A DNA stretch of 64,000 nucleotides from Balanoglossus misakiensis (Eukaryota > Hemichordata). The notes beneath the pieces were generated by a model. The model saw nothing but the letters and a program-made list of their open reading frames with translations. It ran no database searches and had not been told where the DNA came from. Positions 27,567 through 40,601 of this stretch are shown here, piece after piece (position 1 is the first letter of the stretch; the number at the start of each line of letters is the position of its first letter). The DNA is taken from assembly GCA_040954595.2 (NCBI GenBank), contig CM082598.2:9114001-9178000 (forward strand). Reading direction: 5' to 3'. The position numbers and the translations under genes were made by a program.

Positions 27567-30500
27567 TTATTGGGAGGGGAGAAATGATGGCTGAGAATTT
27601 GTTGCCGCCATTCTTTGGAGGGGAGAAATGATGGCAGAGAATTTATTGCCGCCATCCTTGGGAGGGGAGAAATAACGGCTGAGAGTTTGTTGCCGCCATT
27701 CTTGGGCGGGGAGAAATGATAGATGAGAATTTGTTGCCGCCATTCTTGGGAGGGGAAAAATGATGGCTGAGAATTTGTTGCCGCCATTCTTTGGAGGGGA
27801 GAAATAACCGCTGAGAGTTTGTTGCCGCCATTCTTTGGCGGGGACAAATGATGGCAGAGAATTTGTTGCCGCCATTCTTGGGAGGGGAGAAATAATGGCT
27901 GAGAATTTGTTGCCGCCATTCTTTGGAGGGGAGAAATGATGGCAGAGAATTTATTGCCGCCATCCTTGGGAGGGGAGAAATAACGGCTGAGAGTTTGTTG
28001 CCGCCATTCTTGGGCGGGGAGAAATGATGGCAGAGAATTTGTTGCCGCCATTCTCGGGAGGCGAGAAATGATGGCTGAGAATTTGTTGCCGCCATTCTTT
28101 GGAGGGGAGAAATGATGTCTGAGAATTTTTTACCGCCATTCTTGGGAGGGGAGAAATAACGGCGGAGAGTTTGTTGCCGCCATTCTTGTGAGGGGAGAAA
28201 TGATGGCAGAGAATATATTGCCGCCATCCTTGGGAGGGGAGAAATAACGGCTGAGAGTTTGTTGCCGCCATTCTTTGTAGTGGAGAAACGATGGCAGAGA
28301 GTTTGTTGCCGCCATTCTTGGGAGGGGAGAAATGATGGCTGAGAATTTGTTGCCGCCATTCTTGGGAGGGGAGAAATGATGGCTGAGAATTTGTTGCCGG
28401 CATTCTTGGGAGGGGAGAAATGATGGCCGAGAATTTGTTGCCGCCATTCTTGGGAGGGGAGAAACGATGGCAGAGAATTTTTTGCCGCCATTCTTGGGAG
28501 GGTAGAAATAACGGCGGAGAGTTTGTTGCCGCCATTCTTGGGAGGGGAGAAATGATGGCAGAGAATTTATTGCCGCCATCCTTGGGAGGGGAGAAATAAC
28601 GATGGAGAGTTTGTTGCCGCCATTCTTTGTAGTGGAGAAACGATGGCAGAGAGTTTGTTGCCGCCATTCTTGGGAGGGGAGAAATGATGGCTGAGAATTT
28701 GTTGCCGGCATTCTTGGGAGGGGAGAAATGATGGCCGAGAATTTGTTGCCGCCATTCTTGGGAGGGGAGAAACGATGGCAGAGAATATATTGCCGCCATC
28801 CTTGGAAGGGGAGAAATAACGGCTGAGAGTTTGTTGCCGCCATTGTTGGGAGGGGAGAAATAACGGCGGATAGTTTGTTGCCGCCATTCTTTGTAGTGGA
28901 GAAACGATGGCAGAGAGTTTGTTGCCGCCATTCTTGGGAGGGGAGAAATGATGGCTGAGAATTTGTTGCCGGCATTCTTGGGAGGGGAGAAATGATGGCT
29001 GAGAATTTGTTGCCGCCATTCTTGGGAGGGGAGAAATGATGGCAGAGAATATATTGCCGCCATCCTTGGGAGGGGAGAAATAACGGCTGAGAGTTTGTTG
29101 CCGCCATTCTTTGTAGTGGAGAAACGATGGCAGAGAGTTTGTTGCCGCCATTCTTGGGAGGGGAGAAATGATGGCTGAGAATTTGTTGCCGCCATTCTTT
29201 GTAGTGGAGAAACGATGGCAGAGAGTTTGTTGCCGCCATTCTTGGGAGGGGAGAAATGATGGCTGAGAATTTTTTGCCGCCATTCTAGGGAGGGGAAAAA
29301 TAACGGCGGAGAGTTTGTTGCCGCCATTCTTGGGAGGGGAGAAATGATGGCAGAGAGTTTGTTGCCGCCCTTATTGGGAGAGGAGAAACGATGGCTGAGA
29401 AATTATTGCCGCCATCCTTGGGAGGGGAGAAATAACGGCTGAGAGTTTGTTGCCGCCATTCTTGGGCGCGGAGAAATGATGGCAGAGAATTTGTTTCCGC
29501 CATTCTTGGGAGGGGAGAAATGATGGCTGAGAATTTTTTGCCGCCATTTTTGGGAGGGGAGAAATAACGGCGGAGAGTTTGTTGCCGCCATTCTTGGGAG
29601 GGGAGAAATGATGGCAGAGAATTTATTGCCGCCATCCTTGGGAGGGGAGAAATAACGGCTGAGAGTTTGTTGCCGCCATTCTTGGGAGGGTAGAAATAAC
29701 GGCTGAGAGTTTGTTGCCGCCATTCTTGGGAGGGGAGAAATAACGGCTGAGAGTTTGTTGCCGCCATTCTTGGGAGGGGAGAAATGATGGCTGAGAATTT
29801 GTTGCCGCCATTCTTGGGAGGGGAGAAATAACGGCTGAGAGTTTGTGGCCGCCATTATTGGGAGGGGAGAAATGATGGCTGAGAATTTGTTGCCGCCATT
29901 CTTTGGAGGGGAGAAATGATGGCAGAGAATTTATTGCCGCCATCCTTGGGAGGGGAGAAATAACGGCTGAGAGTTTGTTGCCGCCATTCTTGGGCGGGGA
30001 GAAATGATAGATGAGAATTTGTTGCCGCCATTCTTGGGAGGGGAAAAATGATGGCTGAGAATTTGTTGCCGCCATTCTTTGGAGGGGAGAAATAACCGCT
30101 GAGAGTTTGTTGCCGCCATTCTTTGGCGGGGAGAAATAATGGCAGAGAATTTGTTGCCGCCATTCTTGGGAGGGAAGAAATAATGGCTGAGAATTTGTTG
30201 CCGCCATTCTTTGGAGGGGAGAAATGATGACAGAGAATTTATTGCCGCCATCCTTGGGAGGGGAGAAATAACGGCTGAGAGTTTGTTGCCGCCATTCTTG
30301 GGCGGGGAGAAATGATGGCAGAGAATTTGTTGCCGCCATTCTTGGGAGGCGAGAAATGATGGCTGAGAATTTGTTGCCGCCATTCTTTGGAGGGGAGAAA
30401 TGATGGCTGAGAATTTTTTACCGCCATTCTTGGGAGGGGAGAAATAACGGCGGAGAGTTTGTTGCCGCCATTCTTGGGAGGGGAGAAATGATGGCAGAGA

Positions 30501-32142
30501 ATATATTGCCGCCATCCTTGGGAGGGGAGAAATAACGGCTGAGAGTTTGTGGCCGCCATTCTTTGTAGTGGAGAAACGATGGCAGAGAGTTTGTTGCCGC
30601 CATTCTTGGGAGGGGAGAAATGATGGCTGAGAATTTGTTGCCGCCATTCTTGGGAGGGGAGAAATGATGGCAGAGAGTTTGTTGCCGCCATTCTTTGTAG
30701 TGGAGAAACGATGGCAGAGAGTTTGTTGCCGCCATTCTTGGGAGGGGAGAAATGATGGCTGAGAATTTTTTGCCGCCATTCTTGGGAGGGTAGAAATAAC
30801 GGCGGAGAGTTTGTTGCCGCCATTCTTGGGAGGGGAGAAATGATGGCAGAGAATTTATTGCCGCCATCCTTGGGAGGGGAGAAATAACGATGGAGAGTTT
30901 GTTGCCGCCATTCTTTGTAGTGGAGAAACGATGGCAGAGAGTTTGTTGCCGCCATTCTTGGGAGGGGAGAAATGATGGCTGAGAATTTGTTGCCGGCATT
31001 CTTGGGAGGGGAGAAATGATGGCTGAGAATTTGTTGCCGCCATTCTTGGGAGGGGAGAAACGATGGCAGAGAATATATTGCCGCCATCCTTGGAAGGGGA
31101 GAAATAACGGCTGAGAGTTTGTTGCCGCCATTCTTGGGAGGGGAGAAATAACGGCGGATAGTTTGTTGCCGCCATTCTTTGTAGTGGAGAAACGATGGCA
31201 GAGAGTTTGTTGCCGCCATTCTTGGGAGGGGAGAAATGATGGCTGAGAATTTGTTGCCGGCATTCTTGGGAGGGGAGAAATGATGGCTGAGAATTTGTTG
31301 CCGCCATTCTTGGGAGGGGAGAAATGATGGCAGAGAATATATTGCCGCCATCCTTGGGAGGGGAGAAATAACGGCTGAGAGTTTGTTGCCGCCATTCTTT
31401 GTAGTGGAGAAACGATGGCAGAGAGTTTGTTGCCGCCATTCTTGGGAGGGGAGAAATGATGGCTGAGAATTTGTTGCCGCCATTCTTTGTAGTGGAGAAA
31501 CGATGGCAGAGAGTTTGTTGCCGCCATTCTTGGGAGGGGAGAAATGATGGCTGAGAATTTTTTGCCGCCATTCTAGGGAGGGGAAAAATAACGGCGGAGA
31601 GTTTGTTGCCGCCATTCTTGGGAGGGGAGAAATGATGGCAGAGAGTTTGTTGCCGCCCTTATTGGGAGAGGAGAAACGATGGCTGAGAAATTATTGCCGC
31701 CATCCTTGGGAGGGGAGAAATAACGGCTGAGAGTTTGTTGCCGCCATTCTTGGGCGCGGAGAAATGATGGCAGAGAATTTGTTTCCGCCATTCTTGGGAG
31801 GGGAGAAATGATGGCTGAGAATTTTTTGCCGCCATTTTTGGGAGGGGAGAAATAACGGCGGAGAGTTTGTTGCCGCCATTCTTGGGAGGGGAGAAATGAT
31901 GGCAGAGAATTTATTGCCGCCATCCTTGGGAGGGGAGAAATAACGGCTGAGAGTTTGTTGCCGCCATTCTTTGTAGTGGAGAAACGATGGCAGAGAGTTT
32001 GTTGCCGCCTTTCTTGGGAGGGGAGAAATGATGGCTGAGAATTTGTTGCCGCCATTCTTGGGAGGGGAGAAATGATGGCTGAGAATTTGTTGCCGCCATT
32101 CTTGGGAGGGGAGAAATAATGGCTGAGAGTTTGTTGCCGCCA
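27567..32142. repeat. Higher-order repeat, period 2288 bp (52-mer), two copies
   Basis: Variant order repeats exactly 2,288 bp apart (27567 and 29855, 27951 and 30239, 28130 and 30418, 28567 and 30855). That is 52 monomers with no net indel. A smaller 792-bp (18-mer) duplication precedes it (26775 to 27567). The copies differ by scattered single-base changes. Confidence 0.8.
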
Positions 32143-32154
32143 ATATTGGGAGGG

Positions 32155-34930
32155 GAGAAATGATCGCAGAGAATGTGTTGCCGCCATTCTTGGCAGGGGA
32201 GAAATGATGGCTGAGAATTTGTTGCCGCCATTCTTTGGAGGGGAGAAATGATTGCAGAGAATTTATTGCCGCCTTCCTTGGGAGGGGAGAAATAACGGCG
32301 GAGAGTTTGTTGCCGCCATTCTTTGTAGTGGAGAAACGATGGCAGAGAGTTTGTTGCCGCCATTCTTGGGAGGGGAGAAATGATGGCTGAGAATTTGTTG
32401 CCGCCATTCTTGGGAGGGGAGAAATGATGGCTGAGAATTTGTTGCCGCCATTCTTGGGAGGGGAGAAATGATGGCAGAGAGTTTGTTGCCGCCATTCTTT
32501 GTAGTGGAGAAACGATGGCAGAGAGTTTGTTGCCGCCATTCTTGGGAGGGGAGAAATGATGGCTGAGAATTTTTTGCCGCCATTCTTGGGAGGGTAGAAA
32601 TAACGGCGGAGAGTTTGTTGCCGCCATTCTTGGGAGGGGAGAAATGATGGCAGAGAATTTATTGCCGCCATCCTTGGGAGGGGAGAAATAACGATGGAGA
32701 GTTTGTTGCCGCCATTCTTTGTAGTGGAGAAACGATGGCAGAGAGTTTGTTGCCGCCATTCTTGGGAGGGGAGAAATGATGGCTGAGAATTTGTTGCCGG
32801 CATTCTTGGGAGGGGAGAAATGATGGCTGAGAATTTGTTGCCGCCATTCTTGGGAGGGGAGAAACGATGGCAGAGAATATATTGCCGCCATCCTTGGAAG
32901 GGGAGAAATAACGGCTGAGAGTTTGTTGCCGCCATTCTTGGGAGGGGAGAAATAACGGCGGATAGTTTGTTGCCGCCATTCTTTGTAGTGGAGAAACGAT
33001 GGCAGAGAGTTTGTTGCCGCCATTCTTGGGAGGGGAGAAATGATGGCTGAGAATTTGTTGCCGGCATTCTTGGGAGGGGAGAAATGATGGCTGAGAATTT
33101 GTTGCCGCCATTCTTGGGAGGGGAGAAATGATGGCAGAGAATATATTGCCGCCATCCTTGGGAGGGGAGAAATAACGGCTGAGAGTTTGTTGCCGCCATT
33201 CTTTGTAGTGGAGAAACGATGGCAGAGAGTTTGTTGCCGCCATTCTTGGGAGGGGAGAAATGATGGCTGAGAATTTGTTGCCGCCATTCTTGGGAGGGGA
33301 GAAATGATGGCTGAGAATTTGTTGCCGCCATTCTTGGGAGGGGAGAAATGATGGCAGAGAGTTTGTTGCCGCCATTCTTTGTAGTGGAGAAACGATGGCA
33401 GAGAGTTTGTTGCCGCCATTCTTGGGAGGGGAGAAATGATGGCTGAGAATTTGTTGCCGCCTTTCTTGGGAGGGGAGAAATGATGGCTGAGAATTTGTTG
33501 CCGCCATTCTTGGGAGGGGAGAAATGATGGCTGAGAATTTGTTGCCGCCATTCTTGGGAGGGGAGAAATAATGGCTGAGAGTTTGTTGCCGCCATTATTG
33601 GGAGGGGAGAAATGATCGCAGAGAATGTGTTGCCGCCATTCTTGGCAGGGGAGAAATGATGGCTGAGAATTTGTTGCCGCCATTCTTTGGAGGGGAGAAA
33701 TGATTGCAGAGAATTTATTGCCGCCTTCCTTGGGAGGGGAGAAATAACGGCGGAGAGTTTGTTGCCGCCATTCTTTGTAGTGGAGAAACGATGGCAGAGA
33801 GTTTGTTGCCGCCATTCTTGGGAGGGGAGAAATGATGGCTGAGAATTTGTTGCCGCCATTCTTGGGAGGGGAGAAATGATGGCTGAGAATTTGTTGCCGC
33901 CATTCTTGGGAGGGGAGAAATGATGGCAGAGAGTTTGTTGCCGCCATTCTTTGTAGTGGAGAAACGATGGCAGAGAGTTTGTTGCCGCCATTCTTGGGAG
34001 GGGAGAAATGATGGCTGAGAATTTTTTGCCGCCATTCTTGGGAGGGTAGAAATAACGGCGGAGAGTTTGTTGCCGCCATTCTTGGGAGGGGAGAAATGAT
34101 GGCAGAGAATTTATTGCCGCCATCCTTGGGAGGGGAGAAATAACGATGGAGAGTTTGTTGCCGCCATTCTTTGTAGTGGAGAAACGATGGCAGAGAGTTT
34201 GTTGCCGCCATTCTTGGGAGGGGAGAAATGATGGCTGAGAATTTGTTGCCGGCATTCTTGGGAGGGGAGAAATGATGGCTGAGAATTTGTTGCCGCCATT
34301 CTTGGGAGGGGAGAAACGATGGCAGAGAATATATTGCCGCCATCCTTGGAAGGGGAGAAATAACGGCTGAGAGTTTGTTGCCGCCATTCTTGGGAGGGGA
34401 GAAATAACGGCGGATAGTTTGTTGCCGCCATTCTTTGTAGTGGAGAAACGATGGCAGAGAGTTTGTTGCCGCCATTCTTGGGAGGGGAGAAATGATGGCT
34501 GAGAATTTGTTGCCGGCATTCTTGGGAGGGGAGAAATGATGGCTGAGAATTTGTTGCCGCCATTCTTGGGAGGGGAGAAATGATGGCAGAGAATATATTG
34601 CCGCCATCCTTGGGAGGGGAGAAATAACGGCTGAGAGTTTGTTGCCGCCATTCTTTGTAGTGGAGAAACGATGGCAGAGAGTTTGTTGCCGCCATTCTTG
34701 GGAGGGGAGAAATGATGGCTGAGAATTTGTTGCCGCCATTCTTGGGAGGGGAGAAATGATGGCTGAGAATTTGTTGCCGCCATTCTTGGGAGGGGAGAAA
34801 TGATGGCAGAGAGTTTGTTGCCGCCATTCTTTGTAGTGGAGAAACGATGGCAGAGAGTTTGTTGCCGCCATTCTTGGGAGGGGAGAAATGATGGCTGAGA
34901 ATTTTTTGCCGCCATTCTTGGGAGGGTAGA
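32155..34930. repeat. Higher-order repeat, period 1452 bp (33-mer)
   Basis: Blocks recur at an offset of 1,452 bp, exactly 33 monomers (32263 and 33715, 32659 and 34111). A rare unit with CGCAGAGAATGTGTTGCC followed by TTGGCAGGGG appears at about 32165 and 33617, confirming the register. Confidence 0.78.
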
Positions 34931-35708
34931 AATAACGGCGGAGAGTTTGTTGCCGCCATTCTTGGGAGGGGAGAAATGATGGCAGAGAATTTATTGCCGC
35001 CATCCTTGGGAGGGGAGAAATAACGATGGAGAGTTTGTTGCCGCCATTCTTTGTAGTGGAGAAACGATGGCAGAGAGTTTGTTGCCGCCATTCTTGGGAG
35101 GGGAGAAATGATGGCTGAGAATTTGTTGCCGGCATTCTTGGGAGGGGAGAAATGATGGCTGAGAATTTGTTGCCGCCATTCTTGGGAGGGGAGAAACGAT
35201 GGCAGAGAATATATTGCCGCCATCCTTGGAAGGGGAGAAATAACGGCTGAGAGTTTGTTGCCGCCATTCTTGGGAGGGGAGAAATAACGGCGGATAGTTT
35301 GTTGCCGCCATTCTTTGTAGTGGAGAAACGATTGCAGAGAGTTTGTTGCCGCCATTCTTGGGAGGGGAGAAATGATGGCTGAGAATTTGTTGCCGGCATT
35401 CTTGGGAGGGGAGAAATGATGGCTGAGAATTTGTTGCCGCCATTCTTGGGAGGGGAGAAATGATGGCAGAGAATATATTGCCGCCATCCTTGGGAGGGGA
35501 GAAATAACGGCTGAGAGTTTGTTGCCGCCATTCTTTGTAGTGGAGAAACGATGGCAGAGAGTTTGTTGCCGCCATTCTTGGGAGGGGAGAAATGATGGCT
35601 GAGAATTTGTTGCCGCCATTCTTTGTAGTGGAGAAACGATGGCAGAGAGTTTGTTGCCGCCATTCTTGGGAGGGGAGAAATGATGGCTGAGAATTTTTTG
35701 CCGCCATT

Positions 35709-38600
35709 CTAGGGAGGGGAAAAATAACGGCGGAGAGTTTGTTGCCGCCATTCTTGGGAGGGGAGAAATGATGGCAGAGAGTTTGTTGCCGCCCTTATTG
35801 GGAGAGGAGAAACGATGGCTGAGAAATTATTGCCGCCATCCTTGGGAGGGGAGAAATAACGGCTGAGAGTTTGTTGCCGCCATTCTTGGGCGCGGAGAAA
35901 TGATGGCAGAGAATTTGTTTCCGCCATTCTTGGGAGGGGAGAAATGATGGCTGAGAATTTTTTGCCGCCATTTTTGGGAGGGGAGAAATAACGGCGGAGA
36001 GTTTGTTGCCGCCATTCTTGGGAGGGGAGAAATGATGGCAGAGAATTTATTGCCGCCATCCTTGGGAGGGGAGAAATAACGGCTGAGAGTTTGTTGCCGC
36101 CATTCTTTGTAGTGGAGAAACGATGGCAGAGAGTTTGTTGCCGCCATTCTTGGGAGGGGAGAAATGATGGCTGAGAATTTGTTGCCGCCATTCTTGGGAG
36201 GGGAGAAATGATGGCTGAGAATTTGTTGCCGCCATTCTTGGGAGGGGAGAAATAATGGCTGAGAGTTTGTTGCCGCCATTATTGGGAGGGGAGAAATGAT
36301 CGCAGAGAATGTGTTGCCGCCATTCTTGGCAGGGGAGAAATGATGGCTGAGAATTTGTTGCCGCCATTCTTTGGAGGGGAGAAATGATTGCAGAGAATTT
36401 ATTGCCGCCTTCCTTGGGAGGGGAGAAATAACGGCGGAGAGTTTGTTGCCGACATTCTTGGGAGGGGAGAAATGATGGCAGAGAATATGTTGCCGCCATC
36501 CTTGGGAGGGGAGAAATAACGGCTGAGAGTTTGTTGCCGCCATTCTTTGTAGTGGAGAAACGATGGCAGAGAGTTTGTTGCCGCCATTCTTGGGAGGGGA
36601 GAAATGATGGCTGAGAATTTTTTGCCGCCATTCTAGGGAGGGGAAAAATAACGGCGGAGAGTTTGTTGCCGCCATTCTTGGGAGGGGAGAAATGATGGCT
36701 GAGAATTTTTTGCCGCCATTCTTGGGAGGGGAAAAATAACGGCGGAGAGTTTGTTGCCGCCATTCTTGGGAGGGGAGAAATGATGGCAGAGAATTTATTG
36801 CCGCCATCCTTGGGAGGGGAGAAATAACGGCTGAGAGTTTGTTGCCGCCATTCTTTGTAGTGGAGATAGAAACGATGGCAGAGAGTTTGTTGCCGCCATT
36901 CTTGGGAGGGGAGAAATGATGGCTGAGAATTTGTTGCCGCCATTCTTGGGAGGGGAGAAATGATGGCAGAGAATATATTGCCGCCATCCTTGGGAGGGGA
37001 GAAATAACGGCTGAGAGTTTGTTGCCGCCATTCTTTGTAGTGGAGAAACGATGGCAGAGAGTTTGTTGCCGCCATTCTTGGGAGGGGAGAAATGATGGCT
37101 GAGAATTTGTTGCCGCCATTCTTTGTAGTGGAGAAACGATGGCAGAGAGTTTGTTGCCGCCATTCTTGGGAGGGGAGAAATGATGGCTGAGAATTTTTTG
37201 CCGCCATTCTAGGGAGGGGAAAAATAACGGCGGAGAGTTTGTTGCCGCCATTCTTGGGAGGGGAGAAATGATGGCAGAGAGTTTGTTGCCGCCCTTATTG
37301 GGAGAGGAGAAACGATGGCTGAGAAATTATTGCCGCCATCCTTGGGAGGGGAGAAATAACGGCTGAGAGTTTGTTGCCGCCATTCTTGGGCGCGGAGAAA
37401 TGATGGCAGAGAATTTGTTTCCGCCATTCTTGGGAGGGGAGAAATGATGGCTGAGAATTTTTTGCCGCCATTTTTGGGAGGGGAGAAATAACGGCGGAGA
37501 GTTTGTTGCCGCCATTCTTGGGAGGGGAGAAATGATGGCAGAGAATTTATTGCCGCCATCCTTGGGAGGGGAGAAATAACGGCTGAGAGTTTGTTGCCGC
37601 CATTCTTTGTAGTGGAGAAACGATGGCAGAGAGTTTGTTGCCGCCATTCTTGGGAGGGGAGAAATGATGGCTGAGAATTTGTTGCCGCCATTCTTGGGAG
37701 GGGAGAAATGATGGCTGAGAATTTGTTGCCGCCATTCTTGGGAGGGGAGAAATAATGGCTGAGAGTTTGTTGCCGCCATTATTGGGAGGGGAGAAATGAT
37801 CGCAGAGAATGTGTTGCCGCCATTCTTGGCAGGGGAGAAATGATGGCTGAGAATTTGTTGCCGCCATTCTTTGGAGGGGAGAAATGATTGCAGAGAATTT
37901 ATTGCCGCCTTCCTTGGGAGGGGAGAAATAACGGCGGAGAGTTTGTTGCCGACATTCTTGGGAGGGGAGAAATGATGGCAGAGAATATGTTGCCGCCATC
38001 CTTGGGAGGGGAGAAATAACGGCTGAGAGTTTGTTGCCGCCATTCTTTGTAGTGGAGAAACGATGGCAGAGAGTTTGTTGCCGCCATTCTTGGGAGGGGA
38101 GAAATGATGGCTGAGAATTTTTTGCCGCCATTCTAGGGAGGGGAAAAATAACGGCGGAGAGTTTGTTGCCGCCATTCTTGGGAGGGGAGAAATGATGGCT
38201 GAGAATTTTTTGCCGCCATTCTTGGGAGGGGAAAAATAACGGCGGAGAGTTTGTTGCCGCCATTCTTGGGAGGGGAGAAATGATGGCAGAGAATTTATTG
38301 CCGCCATCCTTGGGAGGGGAGAAATAACGGCTGAGAGTTTGTTGCCGCCATTCTTTGTAGTGGAGATAGAAACGATGGCAGAGAGTTTGTTGCCGCCATT
38401 CTTGGGAGGGGAGAAATGATGGCTGAGAATTTGTTGCCGCCATTCTTGGGAGGGGAGAAATGATGTCAGAGAATTTGTTGCCGCCATTCTTGGGAGGGGA
38501 GAAATGATGGCTGATAATTTGTTGCCGCCATTCTTGGGCGGGGACAAATGATGGCAGAGAATTTGTTTCCGCCATTCTTTGGAGGGGAGAAATGATGGCA
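35709..38600. repeat. Higher-order repeat, period 1500 bp
   Basis: Blocks recur 1,500 bp apart (35709 and 37209, 36047 and 37547, 36399 and 37899). The period is 34 monomers plus the 4 bp added by one GTGGAGATAGAAAC unit per copy (about 36861 and 38361). A related, shorter continuation starts at 39105. Confidence 0.78.
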
Positions 38601-40601
38601 GAGAATTTATTGCCGCCATCCTTGGGAGGGGAGAAATAATGGCTGAGAGTTTGTTGCCGCCATTATTGGGAGGGGAGAAATGATCGCAGAGAATTTGTTG
38701 CCGCCATTCTTGGGAGGGGAGAAATGATGGCTGAGAATTTGTTGCCGCCATTCTTTGGAGGGGAGAAATGATTGCAGAGAATTTATTGCCGCCTTCCTTG
38801 GGAGGGGAGAAATAACGGCGGAGAGTTTGTTGCCGACATTCTTGGGAGGGGAGAAATGATGGCAGAGAATATATTGCCGCCATCCTTGGGAGGGGAGAAA
38901 TAACGGCTGAGAGTTTGTTGCCGCCATTCTTTGTAGTGGAGAAACGATGGCAGAGAGTTTGTTGCCGCCATTCTTGGGAGGGGAGAAATGATGGCTGAGA
39001 ATTTGTTGCCGCCATTCTTTGTAGTGGAGAAACGATGGCAGAGAGTTTGTTGCCGCCATTCTTGGGAGGGGAGAAATGATGGCTGAGAATTTTTTGCCGC
39101 CATTCTAGGGAGGGGAAAAATAACGGCGGAGAGTTTGTTGCCGCCATTCTTGGGAGGGGAGAAATGATGGCAGAGAATTTATTGCCGCCATCCTTGGGAG
39201 CGGAGAAATAACGGCTGAGAGTTTGTTGCCGCCATTCTTTGTAGTGGAGAAACGATGGCAGAGAGTTTGTTGCCGCCATTCTTTGTAGTGGAGAAACGAT
39301 GGCAGAGAATTTGTTGCCGCCATTCTTGGGAGGGGAGAAATGATGGCTGAGAATTTTTTGCCGCCATTTTTGGGAGGGGAGAAATAACGGCGGAGAGTTT
39401 GTTGCCGCCATTCTTGGGAGGGGAGAAATGATGGCAGAGAATTTATTGCCGCCATCCTTGGGAGGGGAGAAATAACGGCTGAGAGTTTGTTGCCGCCATT
39501 CTTTGTAGTGGAGAAACGATGGCAGAGAGTTTGTTGCCGCCATTCTTGGGAGGGGAGAAATGATGGCTGAGAATTTGTTGCCGCCATTCTTGGGAGGGGA
39601 GAAATGATGGCTGAGAATTTGTTGCCGCCATTCTTGGGAGGGGAGAAATAATGGCTGAGAGTTTGTTGCCGCCATTATTGGGAGGGGAGAAATGATCGCA
39701 GAGAATGTGTTGCCGCCATTCTTGGGAGGGGAGAAATGATGGCTGAGAATTTGTTGCCGCCATTCTTTGGAGGGGAGAAATGATTGCAGAGAATTTATTG
39801 CCGCCTTCCTTGGGAGGGGAGAAATAACGGTGGAGAGTTTGTTGCCGACATTCTTGGGAGGGGAGAAATGATGGCAGAGAATATATTGCCGCCATCCTTG
39901 GGAGGGGAGAAATAACGGCTGAGAGTTTGTTGCCGCCATTCTTTGTAGTGGAGAAACGATGGCAGAGAGTTTGTTGCCGCCATTCTTGGGAGGGGAGAAA
40001 TGATGGCTGAGAATTTGTTGCCGCCATTCTTTGTAGTGGAGAAACGATGGCAGAGAGTTTGTTGCCGCCATTCTTGGGAGGGGAGAAATGATGGCTGAGA
40101 ATTTTTTGCCGCCATTCTTGGGAGGGGAAAAATAACGGCGGAGAGTTTGTTGCCGCCATTCTTGGGAGGGGAGAAATGATGGCAGAGAATTTATTGCCGC
40201 CATCCTTGGGAGGGGAGAAATAACGGCTGAGAGTTTGTTGCCGCCATTCTTTGTAGTGGAGATAGAAACGATGGCAGAGAGTTTGTTGCCGCCATTCTTG
40301 GGAGGGGAGAAATGATGGCTGAGAATTTGTTGCCGCCATTCTTGGGAGGGGATAAATGATGGCAGAGAATTTGTTGCCGCCATTCTTGGGAGGGGAGAAA
40401 TGATGTCAGAGAATTTGTTGCCGCCATTCTTGGGAGGGGAGAAATGATGGCTGATAATTTGTTGCCGCCATTCTTGGGCGGGGACAAATGATGGAGAGAA
40501 TTTGTTTCCGCCATTCTTTGGAGGGGAGAAATGATGGCAGAGAATTTATTGCCGCCATCCTTGGGAGGGGAGAAATAACGGCTGAGTGTTTGTTGCCGCC
40601 A

